A stretch of 7,068 nt of DNA from NCBI GenBank assembly GCA_002408445.1, contig DHSK01000087.1:1-7068 (forward strand), in the 5' to 3' direction. Positions 1 to 5,880 of this stretch are shown here, piece after piece. Position 1 is the first letter of the stretch. Every line of letters begins with the position of its first letter. The notes beneath the pieces were generated by a model. That model was not told where the DNA came from. It worked only from the letters and a program-made list of their open reading frames with translations, and searched no databases. The stretch comes from Syntrophomonas sp. UBA5288. GTDB taxonomy: Bacteria; Bacillota; Syntrophomonadia; Syntrophomonadales; Syntrophomonadaceae. The position numbers and the translations under genes are program-made.

Positions 1-53
1 TAATCACCCTCATGTTTTTATTTAAAGTATACTTCAGTACTCAGCGGGAAGAA

Positions 54-70
54 AGAGAACCGTCCCCTTG
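54..70. repeat. GGGGACGGTTCTCT-type short motif
   Basis: The minus strand reads CAAGGGGACGGTTCTCT here, about 30 bases past the stop of the upstream minus-strand enzyme gene. From memory, near-identical GGGGACGGTTCTCT strings recur in many Firmicutes genomes, often next to REP-associated Y1 (IS200-like) transposases. Only one copy is in this window, so repetition is not shown by the sequence. The rest of positions 1-100 holds only weak short palindromes and no convincing terminator for the enzyme gene. Confidence 0.3.
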
Positions 71-100
71 CTTCATATTTTGCAAACATTTGTTCGTAAG

Positions 101-2749
101 CTATTTGTTAACCGGAGCGTGAGGGAAAACTTCCACATACCCTTCCGCACCGTTTACCCGGATCCGCTGTCCATCTTTAATCAACCTGGTAGCGTTTTCC
201 ACGCCAACAACTGCAGGCAGGCCGTATTCTCTGGCAATTACAGCACCGTGGGTCATCATCCCGCCTACTTCCGTCACCAAACCTTTTATGGCTACAAACA
301 CCGGGGTCCAGCTGGGGTCGGTAAAGGCAGTGACCAGAATATCGCCTTCCTCCATGTGAGCATCCTCCATTTTCAGAACGACCCTGGCCCGGCCCTCAAT
401 CGTTCCGGATGAAACAGGTATACCCGCCAAGGCGCCTTGCGGGATGTTCCCGGTATCGTATGCGCCGGACATAACCTCGCCCTCGGACGTCATTAGCCGC
501 GGTGGCGTCAGCTTCTCATAGAGCTCGTATTCCTCTTTTCGCTTCGTTATGATGCTGTAATCCAGCCGGTTGGTATGAACGACCTCCCGGAGCTCCTCAA
601 AAGACAGATAGTAAATATCCTCCTTCTCCTGGATAACCTCCTTTTGCACAAGCTTAACGGCTTCCTGTAACAGGGCCTGCTTGATGATCCAGTAACGCTC
701 GATCATCAAGTATTTCGGGTATTCCCGATAACCGGTGAAATTGCGCAAACGGCTGATCATCTGCCTTGTCCTTTTGCCTTTTTGTTTTCCACCGGGCAGC
801 TGTTTCAAACGGTTCAGGAAATCCTGCTCCTTCTGCTTCGCTTCCTGCAGGCCCTGCTCAAACAGGACGTTATGAGCGCCCGGCTCAAAGTTTTTGATAT
901 TGCTGAGAATCATGGGAACGAGGACAGTCGGCTGTTCGCTGAAGCGGGGCCTGGTGATATCGATCTCACCGGGGCAGCGCATGCCGTATTCTTCAAGATA
1001 CGCCCGTATGGCATGACTAACCGCATTGCCACCTTCCAGCTTGGCCAAGTCCTCAAAAAAAGTTTCGTCATTGGCGTGTTGCAAATACTCCAACACCGCC
1101 GGATATGGCCGGACGACATCCGCTACATCCAACAGCTTAAGCCCCATTTCAGATGTAACATTGCCCCCAACCGATTTGGAAAGCGAATCTGCCGCGCTCT
1201 TTTCGCCCAGCCACTTTTTCATTTTCTTATTAAACCAACTTACTGCATATACCCCGACATAAATCGCTGCCATGCCTTGCGGGTCATACAGGGCTTCTTT
1301 TAATTGCTTATTAGCTTCTTCTATAATAAAGGCAAACAGCTCGTCACCGGACAGGTTGGCCATCTTTTGCCGTAGTTCTTTAATAGACGCCTCATTCCGG
1401 GACATTAGCGTGTGAACAACGTTTCCGTCATTGCTGCGATATATCTTGATAAACTGAACCGGCAAGGCCCAGGAGAAATACCCTGAACCCATACTAAAGA
1501 CTCTTTTACCGCACGATAATGATTTCATAAAGGCTTTGCGCTTCATTAAGCTCTTGATCGCGTTATCCATGAGAGGATCGACTTTGCCTACAGAAGCGAG
1601 CACTATTTTTCGTCCCATAGGAGAAGCCAAATCGTGCGCCAGATCTATGAACAGCCTTCCCCCGGCCTGAATCATGGGAAACTCGTCAGACAAGAGCTGA
1701 AAAAAGGATAACCCCAATGGTTTCATGGCATCGGTCATCATCTGCTGATGGCCTAAACACATATACACATGGTTTTTCCCATCCTGCGCGTCCGGTACGG
1801 GGTATAAGGTGGTGATGGGGCGGCTCTGGACCATAAAGAATTTATTTTCATACAGGCACCATTCAATATCCTGCGGACGACCGAAATATTCTTCAATCCG
1901 TCTGCCTGTTTTTCCAAGCTCCAAAATCTGCTCGTCGGTCAGCGTCTGCCGCTTCTGATGTTCCGCCTCGATCCTTTTCTCTTCTGTTCCACCTTCTTTT
2001 AAGGCATAGACCGCCAGTTTCTTGGCGGATATCTTCTTAGCAATGATCCTGCCGTCACGCACCTTATAGTTGTCCGCATTTACCAGGCCGGATACCAAAG
2101 CTTCACCGAGCCCAAAGCTGGCATCGATGGAGAGTACCTTCCGGTTGGCACTGACCGGATCGGCTGTAAACATAATTCCCGCCGCCTCCGGGAAAACCAT
2201 CTTCTGGATGACGACGGAGAGATGGACCTTGCGGTGATCGAAGCCATTTTGAATGCGGTAGGTTACGGCGCGGCCGGTAAACAGCGATGCCCAGCATTGG
2301 CTGATATGCTTGAGGATTGCTTCATTTCCTACAATGTTCAAATACGTATCCTGCTGGCCGGCAAAGGAGGCGTTCGGCAGATCCTCCGCCGTGGCGCTGG
2401 AACGTACAGCATAGGCATTTTTTTCACCAAGCTGTTTAAGATGACGGGTAATCTCCTTCTCGATACCTTGCGGAATAGCGATTCCTTCGATGACCTGGCG
2501 GATTTTGGCGCTGATTTCATCAATACCTTCCCGGTTATCTGCTTTTAGAAAAGACAACTGGTCCAACAGAAAATTAAATTCCTCATTGTTTCCAGTAATT
2601 TCTTTATACGCTTCGGTAGTAACGCAAAAGCCCTCCGGCACTTGTATCCCCTTTAGTCTGGATAGTTCCCCCAGGTTGGCGCCCTTGCCCCCTACCATCG
2701 CAAGCTTGGTTTTATCGATTTCCTGAAAACCAAGTACATATGAATTCAT
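101..2749 (-). CDS. rph: Rifampin phosphotransferase / PEP-synthase-like phosphotransferase
   Basis: This 882-residue cytosolic enzyme has the three-part layout of rifampin phosphotransferases (Rph). Those use ATP to phosphorylate rifamycins, releasing AMP and phosphate, through a swivelling histidine domain. Residues about 1-315 are the PEP-synthase/PPDK ATP-binding domain: VGGKGANLGE near 19-28, AVRSSAT at 114-120, DIEW at 294-297 and QSRPIT at 308-313. The middle domain opens with GHQQMMTD at 333-340, as in Rph. The C-terminal domain carries GGMMTHG with candidate catalytic His834, then REYGLPAVVG. Length is close to known Rph (about 865 residues), and true PEP synthases have a different histidine motif (usually CHA). 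The ATG is preceded by AAAGGG at 8 bases. The gene lies 46 bases after a TetR gene and is probably co-transcribed with it. It is more GC-rich than its neighbours. Automatic annotation may call it PEP synthase; substrate is inferred from family resemblance only. Confidence 0.88.
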   Translation of the reverse strand: MNSYVLGFQEIDKTKLAMVGGKGANLGELSRLKGIQVPEGFCVTTEAYKEITGNNEEFNFLLDQLSFLKADNREGIDEISAKIRQVIEGIAIPQGIEKEITRHLKQLGEKNAYAVRSSATAEDLPNASFAGQQDTYLNIVGNEAILKHISQCWASLFTGRAVTYRIQNGFDHRKVHLSVVIQKMVFPEAAGIMFTADPVSANRKVLSIDASFGLGEALVSGLVNADNYKVRDGRIIAKKISAKKLAVYALKEGGTEEKRIEAEHQKRQTLTDEQILELGKTGRRIEEYFGRPQDIEWCLYENKFFMVQSRPITTLYPVPDAQDGKNHVYMCLGHQQMMTDAMKPLGLSFFQLLSDEFPMIQAGGRLFIDLAHDLASPMGRKIVLASVGKVDPLMDNAIKSLMKRKAFMKSLSCGKRVFSMGSGYFSWALPVQFIKIYRSNDGNVVHTLMSRNEASIKELRQKMANLSGDELFAFIIEEANKQLKEALYDPQGMAAIYVGVYAVSWFNKKMKKWLGEKSAADSLSKSVGGNVTSEMGLKLLDVADVVRPYPAVLEYLQHANDETFFEDLAKLEGGNAVSHAIRAYLEEYGMRCPGEIDITRPRFSEQPTVLVPMILSNIKNFEPGAHNVLFEQGLQEAKQKEQDFLNRLKQLPGGKQKGKRTRQMISRLRNFTGYREYPKYLMIERYWIIKQALLQEAVKLVQKEVIQEKEDIYYLSFEELREVVHTNRLDYSIITKRKEEYELYEKLTPPRLMTSEGEVMSGAYDTGNIPQGALAGIPVSSGTIEGRARVVLKMEDAHMEEGDILVTAFTDPSWTPVFVAIKGLVTEVGGMMTHGAVIAREYGLPAVVGVENATRLIKDGQRIRVNGAEGYVEVFPHAPVNK

Positions 2750-2795
2750 ACCTATTTCCCTTTCTTAAAGCGTTTTTAGTAAAATCAAATACACG

Positions 2796-3407
2796 TTACA
2801 GGTATTTTCCCTGGTAAAAATTTCTTTTAAACAGATTGATATATTCATCAAATTCTTCGCATAAAACGTCAAGATCAATCCCGGTTTTAGGCATTTTACT
2901 TAAATACCCGTCGGTAAGCAAGGTAAGTATTCTCAAGACCAGCTTGGGATCAATGCCATCTTTAAATTTCGAAATGTCAGTACCTTCAAAGGCAATTTTG
3001 CTTCTCAGACCTTCACCATTTGCAAGAATAGCTTTTATGTCCGCTTTAACTTCCTCATTATTTTCAAAATATACATTATCTAAAAAGGAGAGGATGGCAG
3101 GGTGTTTTTTCATAACCGAAATTTCAATGCTGGTTGCAAGCTGAATTCTGGCAAAAAAATCAGTAACAGCATTATCAAACTTTTCGTCGAGTTCATTCAT
3201 GATAATATGGGTGCATAAATCAATCAGATATAAATACAACGCCTTTTTGGTACCAAAGTAATGAAATACCAATGCTTTTGAAATCCCTGCCGCAGCAGCG
3301 ATATCGCCGACGGAAGTTTTTTTGTAACCGTTAGTACCGAAGCATGTAAGGGCGGCATCAATAATTATATTTTGTTTCTCCAAAGGCAAATTTAAAAAAC
3401 TCTCCAA
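2796..3407 (-). CDS. TetR-family transcriptional repressor
   Basis: I start this gene at a TTG (3407-3405), giving 203 residues beginning MESFLNLPLEKQ, the typical opening of Firmicutes TetR proteins. GAGGTGA lies five bases upstream. The frame stays open to an ATG at 3488, but the extra 27 codons would cover the promoter and both operator palindromes (LTDSVN and LTESVN are translated operator halves), so that start is rejected. Residues about 10-52 form the TetR DNA-binding domain: IIIDAALTCFG, then a helix-turn-helix (TSVGDIAAAAGISKALVFHYF). The rest is a divergent helical ligand and dimerisation domain. It lies first in the unit with the Rph-like enzyme, so it most likely represses itself and that enzyme and is released by a small molecule. 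A rifamycin-like inducer is a guess. Its base composition is AT-rich compared with the enzyme. Confidence 0.9.
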   Translation of the reverse strand: MESFLNLPLEKQNIIIDAALTCFGTNGYKKTSVGDIAAAAGISKALVFHYFGTKKALYLYLIDLCTHIIMNELDEKFDNAVTDFFARIQLATSIEISVMKKHPAILSFLDNVYFENNEEVKADIKAILANGEGLRSKIAFEGTDISKFKDGIDPKLVLRILTLLTDGYLSKMPKTGIDLDVLCEEFDEYINLFKRNFYQGKYL

Positions 3408-3427
3408 ACGACTCACCTCGTAGATAG

Positions 3428-3448
3428 TATTAACCGATTCGGTTAATA
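3428..3448. promoter_or_regulatory. tetR operator A (palindrome at transcription start)
   Basis: This is a perfect palindrome with 10-bp arms around one central base. Its core is TTAACCGA-T-TCGGTTAA. It sits just downstream of the tetR -10 box, over the expected transcription start and about 20 bases before the TTG start codon. It shares the half-site core (ACCGA...TCGGT) with operator B, centred 33 bp away, which is about three helical turns. This is a textbook place for TetR repression. Confidence 0.85.
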
Positions 3449-3450
3449 TT

Positions 3451-3479
3451 AAAATAGCATAATTGACCGAATCGGTCAA
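3451..3479 (-). promoter_or_regulatory. tetR-rph promoter
   Basis: The minus strand shows TTGACC (3479-3474), a 17-base spacer, and TATTTT (3456-3451), with an extended -10 TG one base upstream (TGCTATTTT). The -35 box is itself part of operator B. Transcription would begin near 3444, inside operator A, and run through tetR into the Rph-like gene. No separate promoter is obvious in the 46-base gap between those two genes. Confidence 0.75.
3463..3479. promoter_or_regulatory. tetR operator B (palindrome over -35 box)
   Basis: This is a perfect 17-bp palindrome, TTGACCGA-A-TCGGTCAA, with 8-bp arms around one central base. It overlaps the -35 hexamer and the start of the spacer of the tetR promoter. 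It differs from operator A mainly at the third base of each arm (G/C for A/T). A repressor bound here would block the -35 region. Confidence 0.85.
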
Positions 3480-3504
3480 CGATTTCAAAAAGCCGGGGTT
3501 TTCA

Positions 3505-3546
3505 CCGCTATAAAAACTAAACCGGACCCATTAATCTGGTCCGGTT
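3505..3546 (-). terminator. Intrinsic terminator after the carD-like gene
   Basis: A perfect 9-bp stem (AACCGGACC at 3520-3528 and GGTCCGGTT at 3538-3546, 9-base loop) lies about 60 bases past the stop of the CarD-family gene. On the minus strand it is followed by TTTAGTTTTTATA. On the plus strand it is followed by CTGTTTTTTATA, so it could work in both directions. It isolates the tetR promoter from read-through. Confidence 0.85.
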
Positions 3547-3606
3547 CTGTTTTTTATATAGTTTTCGTGCATTATTTCTTAATCAAATTGGCTTGCTGCT
3601 GCTTTT

Positions 3607-4116
3607 TTATCTCGCATTACTTTGCGGAATATGTTCATTTATATATGGAATAACCTCTTCGGGTGAAATATCCAAAGCTATTGAAAATTCTTCATTTAAG
3701 TGCTTTTCGGCCGTATTCATCATGTCTTCATCTATCTTGGCAAGCTTTTTACCGGCCACAGATTTTGCTTCTTTTTGCAGATGTATCGTCCTGATAATTC
3801 TCGCCCATTCTTCAATTTTTCCTGATCTAAGGGCAGCTTTAAAAGTAGCATTTCTTTGTCGGTCATCATCGATCCAAGCGACGTCTATTTCTGGTATTTT
3901 AGCTATTAAGGATAATGCATCGTCCTTAGTAATAACTGATCTCATCACGATATTGGGATTATCTACAGGGACTTTAATGGTCATAGTATTGTTGAAAACA
4001 GGGTTTAAAACATAATACTTGGTTTCATCATCACTGTTATACTCGTCTTTTCTAATATCGGTAATCCGGCAAGCTCCGGTTAAGCCATACATAACATAAT
4101 CATTTACTTTGAACAT
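3607..4116 (-). CDS. CarD-family transcriptional regulator (CarD/CdnL/TRCF type)
   Basis: This 169-residue protein belongs to the CarD/CdnL family. These proteins bind the RNA polymerase beta subunit through an N-terminal Tudor-like domain and touch the upstream edge of the promoter bubble with a helical C-terminal domain. Residues 1-60 fit the first domain (FKVNDYVMYGLTGACRITDI, then a beta-rich stretch to about 60). Residues about 62-165 are helical. Trp81, followed by a basic RQRNATFKAALRSG segment at 87-99, occupies the place of the conserved Trp in CarD proteins. Length matches the family. AAAGGAG lies 8 bases before the ATG. The gene has its own terminator and a 270-base upstream gap, so it is probably a single-gene unit. 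This divergent Firmicutes branch often occurs in several copies, so the genes it controls cannot be predicted. Confidence 0.88.
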   Translation of the reverse strand: MFKVNDYVMYGLTGACRITDIRKDEYNSDDETKYYVLNPVFNNTMTIKVPVDNPNIVMRSVITKDDALSLIAKIPEIDVAWIDDDRQRNATFKAALRSGKIEEWARIIRTIHLQKEAKSVAGKKLAKIDEDMMNTAEKHLNEEFSIALDISPEEVIPYINEHIPQSNAR

Positions 4117-4169
4117 AAATTTTTCTCCTTTCTTTTAGAATTTTACAGCGAAAAAATCAAATGAATCAG

Positions 4170-4206
4170 CGATATGAGAAAATAACATATCGGTTAAAGC
4201 TGCAAA
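4170..4206 (-). promoter_or_regulatory. Candidate promoter and inverted repeat before the carD-like gene
   Basis: A perfect 7-bp inverted repeat (CGATATG at 4170-4176 and CATATCG at 4186-4192, 9-base spacer) lies 54-76 bases upstream of the carD-like ATG. On the minus strand TATTTT (4184-4179) falls in its spacer, with TTTGCA (4206-4201) 16 bases further up, so it could be an operator over a -10 box. A second possible -10, TATAAT at 4247-4242, has no good -35 partner. The rest of the 4117-4388 gap shows nothing else I can support. Confidence 0.4.
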
Positions 4207-4388
4207 TCCGGCAGGTGCAAACAGTTTTACCCCAAATTATCATTATAAAAATGTCCTGAATAATGAAGAGACAAGTAGGTTTAAAATTGCAGTGCTCAGC
4301 CAATGAACAGAATCGTGAAAATATGCAGATAAGTTAGCAATTCAGGAAATGCGGCATTTAAAATAAATCCAGCGACCTGGTAATATAA

Positions 4389-4871
4389 TTAGTGCCCGTT
4401 TGTGGTATACTCAGCTTCTTTTTCTTTATAAACTGTTTTCATTGCTTGATAAACTTCATGCATAGTTTCGATCATTATCAAGCAGTTGGCTTCGTTAATT
4501 TTTGAAAATTCCCCCCCCAAATCTTCTATAAAACACAGAACATACTTCTGAATATACTGATTTCCCAGCTCGGTTGCCCGCACCAATACAACACGTTTAT
4601 CAGAAGCGGAGGTGAATTTTTCAACGATATTCAATTCAACCATTTCGTTAATAACCTTTGTCGTATTGGGAAGTAATAATCCAGATACCTTGCTGATATC
4701 GGAAACACGTGAACTGCCGGTATCATCACCGATTTTATAAATGGCATTCAGAATACGAAAATAGACCGGTTTCATATTCGGTGGCAGCTGTGGCAATAAT
4801 GCCAGTGCCGCTTTGGCATATTGAAGCGTCTCCAGGATATTGGTTACCCGTTTTATGTCTTTTTTCTCCAA
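4389..4871 (-). CDS. MarR-family transcriptional regulator
   Basis: This 160-residue protein has the MarR winged-helix layout. There is an N-terminal helix (about 1-28), then a winged helix-turn-helix from about 33 to 104. Its recognition region is SRVSDISKVSGLLLPNTTKV (54-73). The wing ends in SASDKRVVLVRATELG (88-103), the usual D-x-R signature of the family. C-terminal helices follow (104-152) for dimerisation. The start is a TTG (4871-4869) with AGAGG six bases upstream; the nearby ATG at 4885 is out of frame. MarR proteins bind palindromes as dimers and often release DNA on binding phenolic or oxidant ligands. It has its own promoter with a large inverted repeat, so self-repression is likely. 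No co-transcribed target gene follows, so its regulon and ligand are unknown. Confidence 0.88.
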   Translation of the reverse strand: MEKKDIKRVTNILETLQYAKAALALLPQLPPNMKPVYFRILNAIYKIGDDTGSSRVSDISKVSGLLLPNTTKVINEMVELNIVEKFTSASDKRVVLVRATELGNQYIQKYVLCFIEDLGGEFSKINEANCLIMIETMHEVYQAMKTVYKEKEAEYTTNGH

Positions 4872-4880
4872 CTGCAGCCT

Positions 4881-4934
4881 CTCATTACTTATAAATTATA
4901 ATTATATTTTATAAGTAATGAGCGAGGATGTCAA
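4881..4934 (-). promoter_or_regulatory. marR promoter with 15-bp inverted-repeat operator
   Basis: A perfect 15-bp inverted repeat (CTCATTACTTATAAA at 4881-4895 and its complement at 4908-4922, 12-base AT-only spacer) lies just upstream of the marR-like gene. On the minus strand a consensus TTGACA (4934-4929) is 17 bases from TAAAAT (4911-4906). The repeat therefore covers the promoter spacer and -10 on one side and the start site on the other. The inner arm also touches the AGAGG ribosome site. This is what an autoregulated MarR promoter should look like. Confidence 0.8.
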
Positions 4935-4939
4935 AGATA

Positions 4940-4991
4940 TGAGAACACAACCGCCCTGCGGCCTTTTCCAATATCTAGGCCGCAGGGCGGT
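4940..4991 (-). terminator. Hairpin terminator after the ferritin-like unit
   Basis: A GC-rich 13-bp perfect stem (CCGCCCTGCGGCC at 4951-4963 and GGCCGCAGGGCGG at 4978-4990), plus one closing A-T pair and a 14-base loop, lies 35 bases after the stop of the 40-residue gene. On the minus strand it is followed by TTGTGTTCTC, which is a weak T-tract. It separates the ferritin-like unit from the marR promoter immediately downstream. Confidence 0.7.
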
Positions 4992-5025
4992 GTACAACAG
5001 TATTGCACCTTTTGCCGGTGTTATA

Positions 5026-5148
5026 TTAGAGGTTGGTTATATGGCTGTCTACAAACATTTCGAAACTCTCTTCCGTATCCTCCAGCCCCATTCGTTCCAG
5101 AAACGCACTATAGCTCTCAAATTCATCTTCATAGTTATCGAAATCCAT
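5026..5148 (-). CDS. Small acidic protein, 40 residues, unknown function
   Basis: A complete 40-codon frame runs from ATG (5148-5146) to TAA, with a perfect AGGAGG exactly 8 bases upstream, so translation is likely despite its length. The protein begins MDFDNYEDEFESY and ends MFVDSHITNL. By my count it has 8 Glu and 5 Asp against one Arg and no Lys, so it is strongly negative. Hydrophobic and aromatic residues (F3, Y6, F10, Y13, F16, L17, F29, F32) recur at about 3-4 residue spacing, suggesting short amphipathic helices. There is no signal peptide or membrane segment. It starts 54 bases after the ferritin-like gene and is followed by a terminator, so the two are almost certainly one transcript. 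I do not recognise a family. A role linked to the metal protein is inference from position. Confidence 0.7.
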   Translation of the reverse strand: MDFDNYEDEFESYSAFLERMGLEDTEESFEMFVDSHITNL

Positions 5149-5202
5149 TAAAATATCCTCCTGTATTAATGTATAATCTTACCCTCACCGTTGGTTACTT
5201 TA

Positions 5203-5517
5203 TTACTGCATAGGTGTTTGGAAGTTCTGGTTTTGCTGTTGTTGTACTTCATCTATACCCTGAGTTATATATTTCTGTTCATTGGGATTCAGGATATAGA
5301 GAAGCTGCTGCAGCTCTCCTACGTGCTGCTTTTCCTCATTGGCGATGTGATACAGCACTTTTTTGACTCTTGCGTCGGCAGTTGCCATGGCATGAGCTTC
5401 ATATCCGATAATCGCCTCCAGTTCACCGGCAATATCCACTCTTAATGCCTGTACCGTTTCTTCCGGCGACATTTGCCGCGGTACACAGGCTACAAAAGGA
5501 TCCCCTAATACTGTCAT
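5203..5517 (-). CDS. Short ferritin-like protein resembling encapsulated ferritin (EncFtn)
   Basis: This small protein (104 residues from the ATG at 5517) has two long helices, about half of a ferritin four-helix bundle. Helix 1 has AGELEAIIGYEAH (30-42) and helix 2 has IANEEKQHVGEL (58-69). Glu32, Glu62 and His65 line up with the iron ligands of Rhodospirillum rubrum EncFtn as I recall them, and Glu34 and Tyr39 also fit. Such half-ferritins must pair to build a di-iron ferroxidase site. A GTG three codons upstream is in frame, but AGGGAG abuts it and is correctly placed 8 bases before this ATG. The C-terminus is a Gln-rich tail (QQQQNQNFQTPMQ). No encapsulin shell gene is in the window. It is the first gene of a two-gene unit with the 40-residue acidic protein. 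A general rubrerythrin-like or spore-coat-linked protein is the alternative. Confidence 0.75.
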   Translation of the reverse strand: MTVLGDPFVACVPRQMSPEETVQALRVDIAGELEAIIGYEAHAMATADARVKKVLYHIANEEKQHVGELQQLLYILNPNEQKYITQGIDEVQQQQNQNFQTPMQ

Positions 5518-5574
5518 CAACTTCACTCCCTTTTTCGTTTAATATGGATAAGTTCTTCATATCTTATACTCATG

Positions 5575-5599
5575 ATTTTGCTGTAAATTTAAGCAAAAT
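5575..5599. promoter_or_regulatory. Inverted repeat upstream of the ferritin-like gene
   Basis: A perfect 8-bp inverted repeat (ATTTTGCT and AGCAAAAT, 9-base spacer) sits 58-82 bases before the ferritin-like ATG, where an operator would be expected. TATAAG on the minus strand (near 5566-5561) could be a -10, but its -35 is poor. It does not clearly match a Fur or PerR box, so the regulator is unknown. Confidence 0.35.
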
Positions 5600-5685
5600 T
5601 TTATGGTCCCGGGTCGGGCAATCGCTAATAATGCATATTAGTACTTAACCTATATAAACTACTTAAAGAAGGCAATATTTTCTGT

Positions 5686-5713
5686 TTGACAGCAAAAAAA
5701 ATGATACTAATAT
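5686..5713 (+). promoter_or_regulatory. Candidate plus-strand promoter
   Basis: The plus strand reads TTGACA (5686-5691), a 16-base A-rich spacer, then TAATAT (5708-5713). It points away from the ferritin-like gene. An AAGGAGG ribosome-site match follows at 5733-5739, but no ATG, GTG or TTG is suitably placed. An ATT-initiated frame gives only eight codons. So this is either the leader of a lost gene or a promoter for a non-coding transcript. Confidence 0.4.
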
Positions 5714-5719
5714 ATTCCA

Positions 5720-5880
5720 ATGCTTAATGAGCAAGGAGGTAATATTAGAGTAAATCTGAAAATAGTGTAGCAGGCTGAAGACGGAGAAAACGCCTGAATT
5801 AGGGTACACGGAAGCAGGCCTGAGTTCAGACCTAAGCAAGAAGATAAAAATCAATAGAATCTAAGCAGATTCTGGTTCTT
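5720..5880 (+). ncRNA. Possible structured transcript (uncharacterised)
   Basis: Most of the 343-base gap between the ferritin-like gene and the IS110 relic lies here. From the plus-strand promoter-like sequence onward, the RNA could form a stem GUGUA/UACAC (5765-5769 with 5805-5809) enclosing CAGGC/GCCUG (5771-5775 with 5792-5796). Next comes an imperfect hairpin, AGGCCUGA/UCAGACCU (5816-5833). It ends with AGAAUCU/AGAUUCU followed by GGTTCTTTT. This order of promoter, stems and terminator suggests a small RNA, but it could equally be the end region of the neighbouring IS110 element. It matches no riboswitch class I know. Confidence 0.25.
5845..5873 (-). terminator. Hairpin over the transposase stop codon
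   Basis: A 7-bp stem (AGAATCT at 5856-5862 and AGATTCT at 5867-5873, 4-base loop) includes the TAG of the IS110 transposase remnant. On the minus strand it is followed by ATTGATTTTT, and on the plus strand by GGTTCTTTT. The stem is AT-rich, so termination would be modest. It may serve either strand. Confidence 0.45.

Noticed and set aside
782..1303. Long plus-strand open frame inside the rph-like gene
   Set aside because: It is antisense to a strongly supported enzyme frame, has no domain I recognise and no ribosome site.
3408..3488. N-terminal extension of the TetR protein from ATG 3488
   Set aside because: The added codons translate the promoter and both operator palindromes; a ribosome site and family-typical start exist at TTG 3407.
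2750..3606. Rifamycin-associated element before the rph-like gene
   Set aside because: No GC-rich palindrome of that type is present; the only clear regulatory palindromes are the two TetR-type operators.
4352..4380. CCAG-GTCG-CTGG hairpin followed by ATTTATTTT after marR as a terminator
   Set aside because: The stem is only 4 bp; it may be part of a terminator but is too weak to call.
5518..5526. GTG start three codons upstream for the ferritin-like gene
   Set aside because: AGGGAG abuts the GTG with no spacing, but is 8 bases before the ATG at 5517.
5663..5854. Minus-strand 63-codon open frame
   Set aside because: No ribosome site, low-complexity hydrophobic content, and it overlaps the structured segment and the plus-strand promoter-like sequence.
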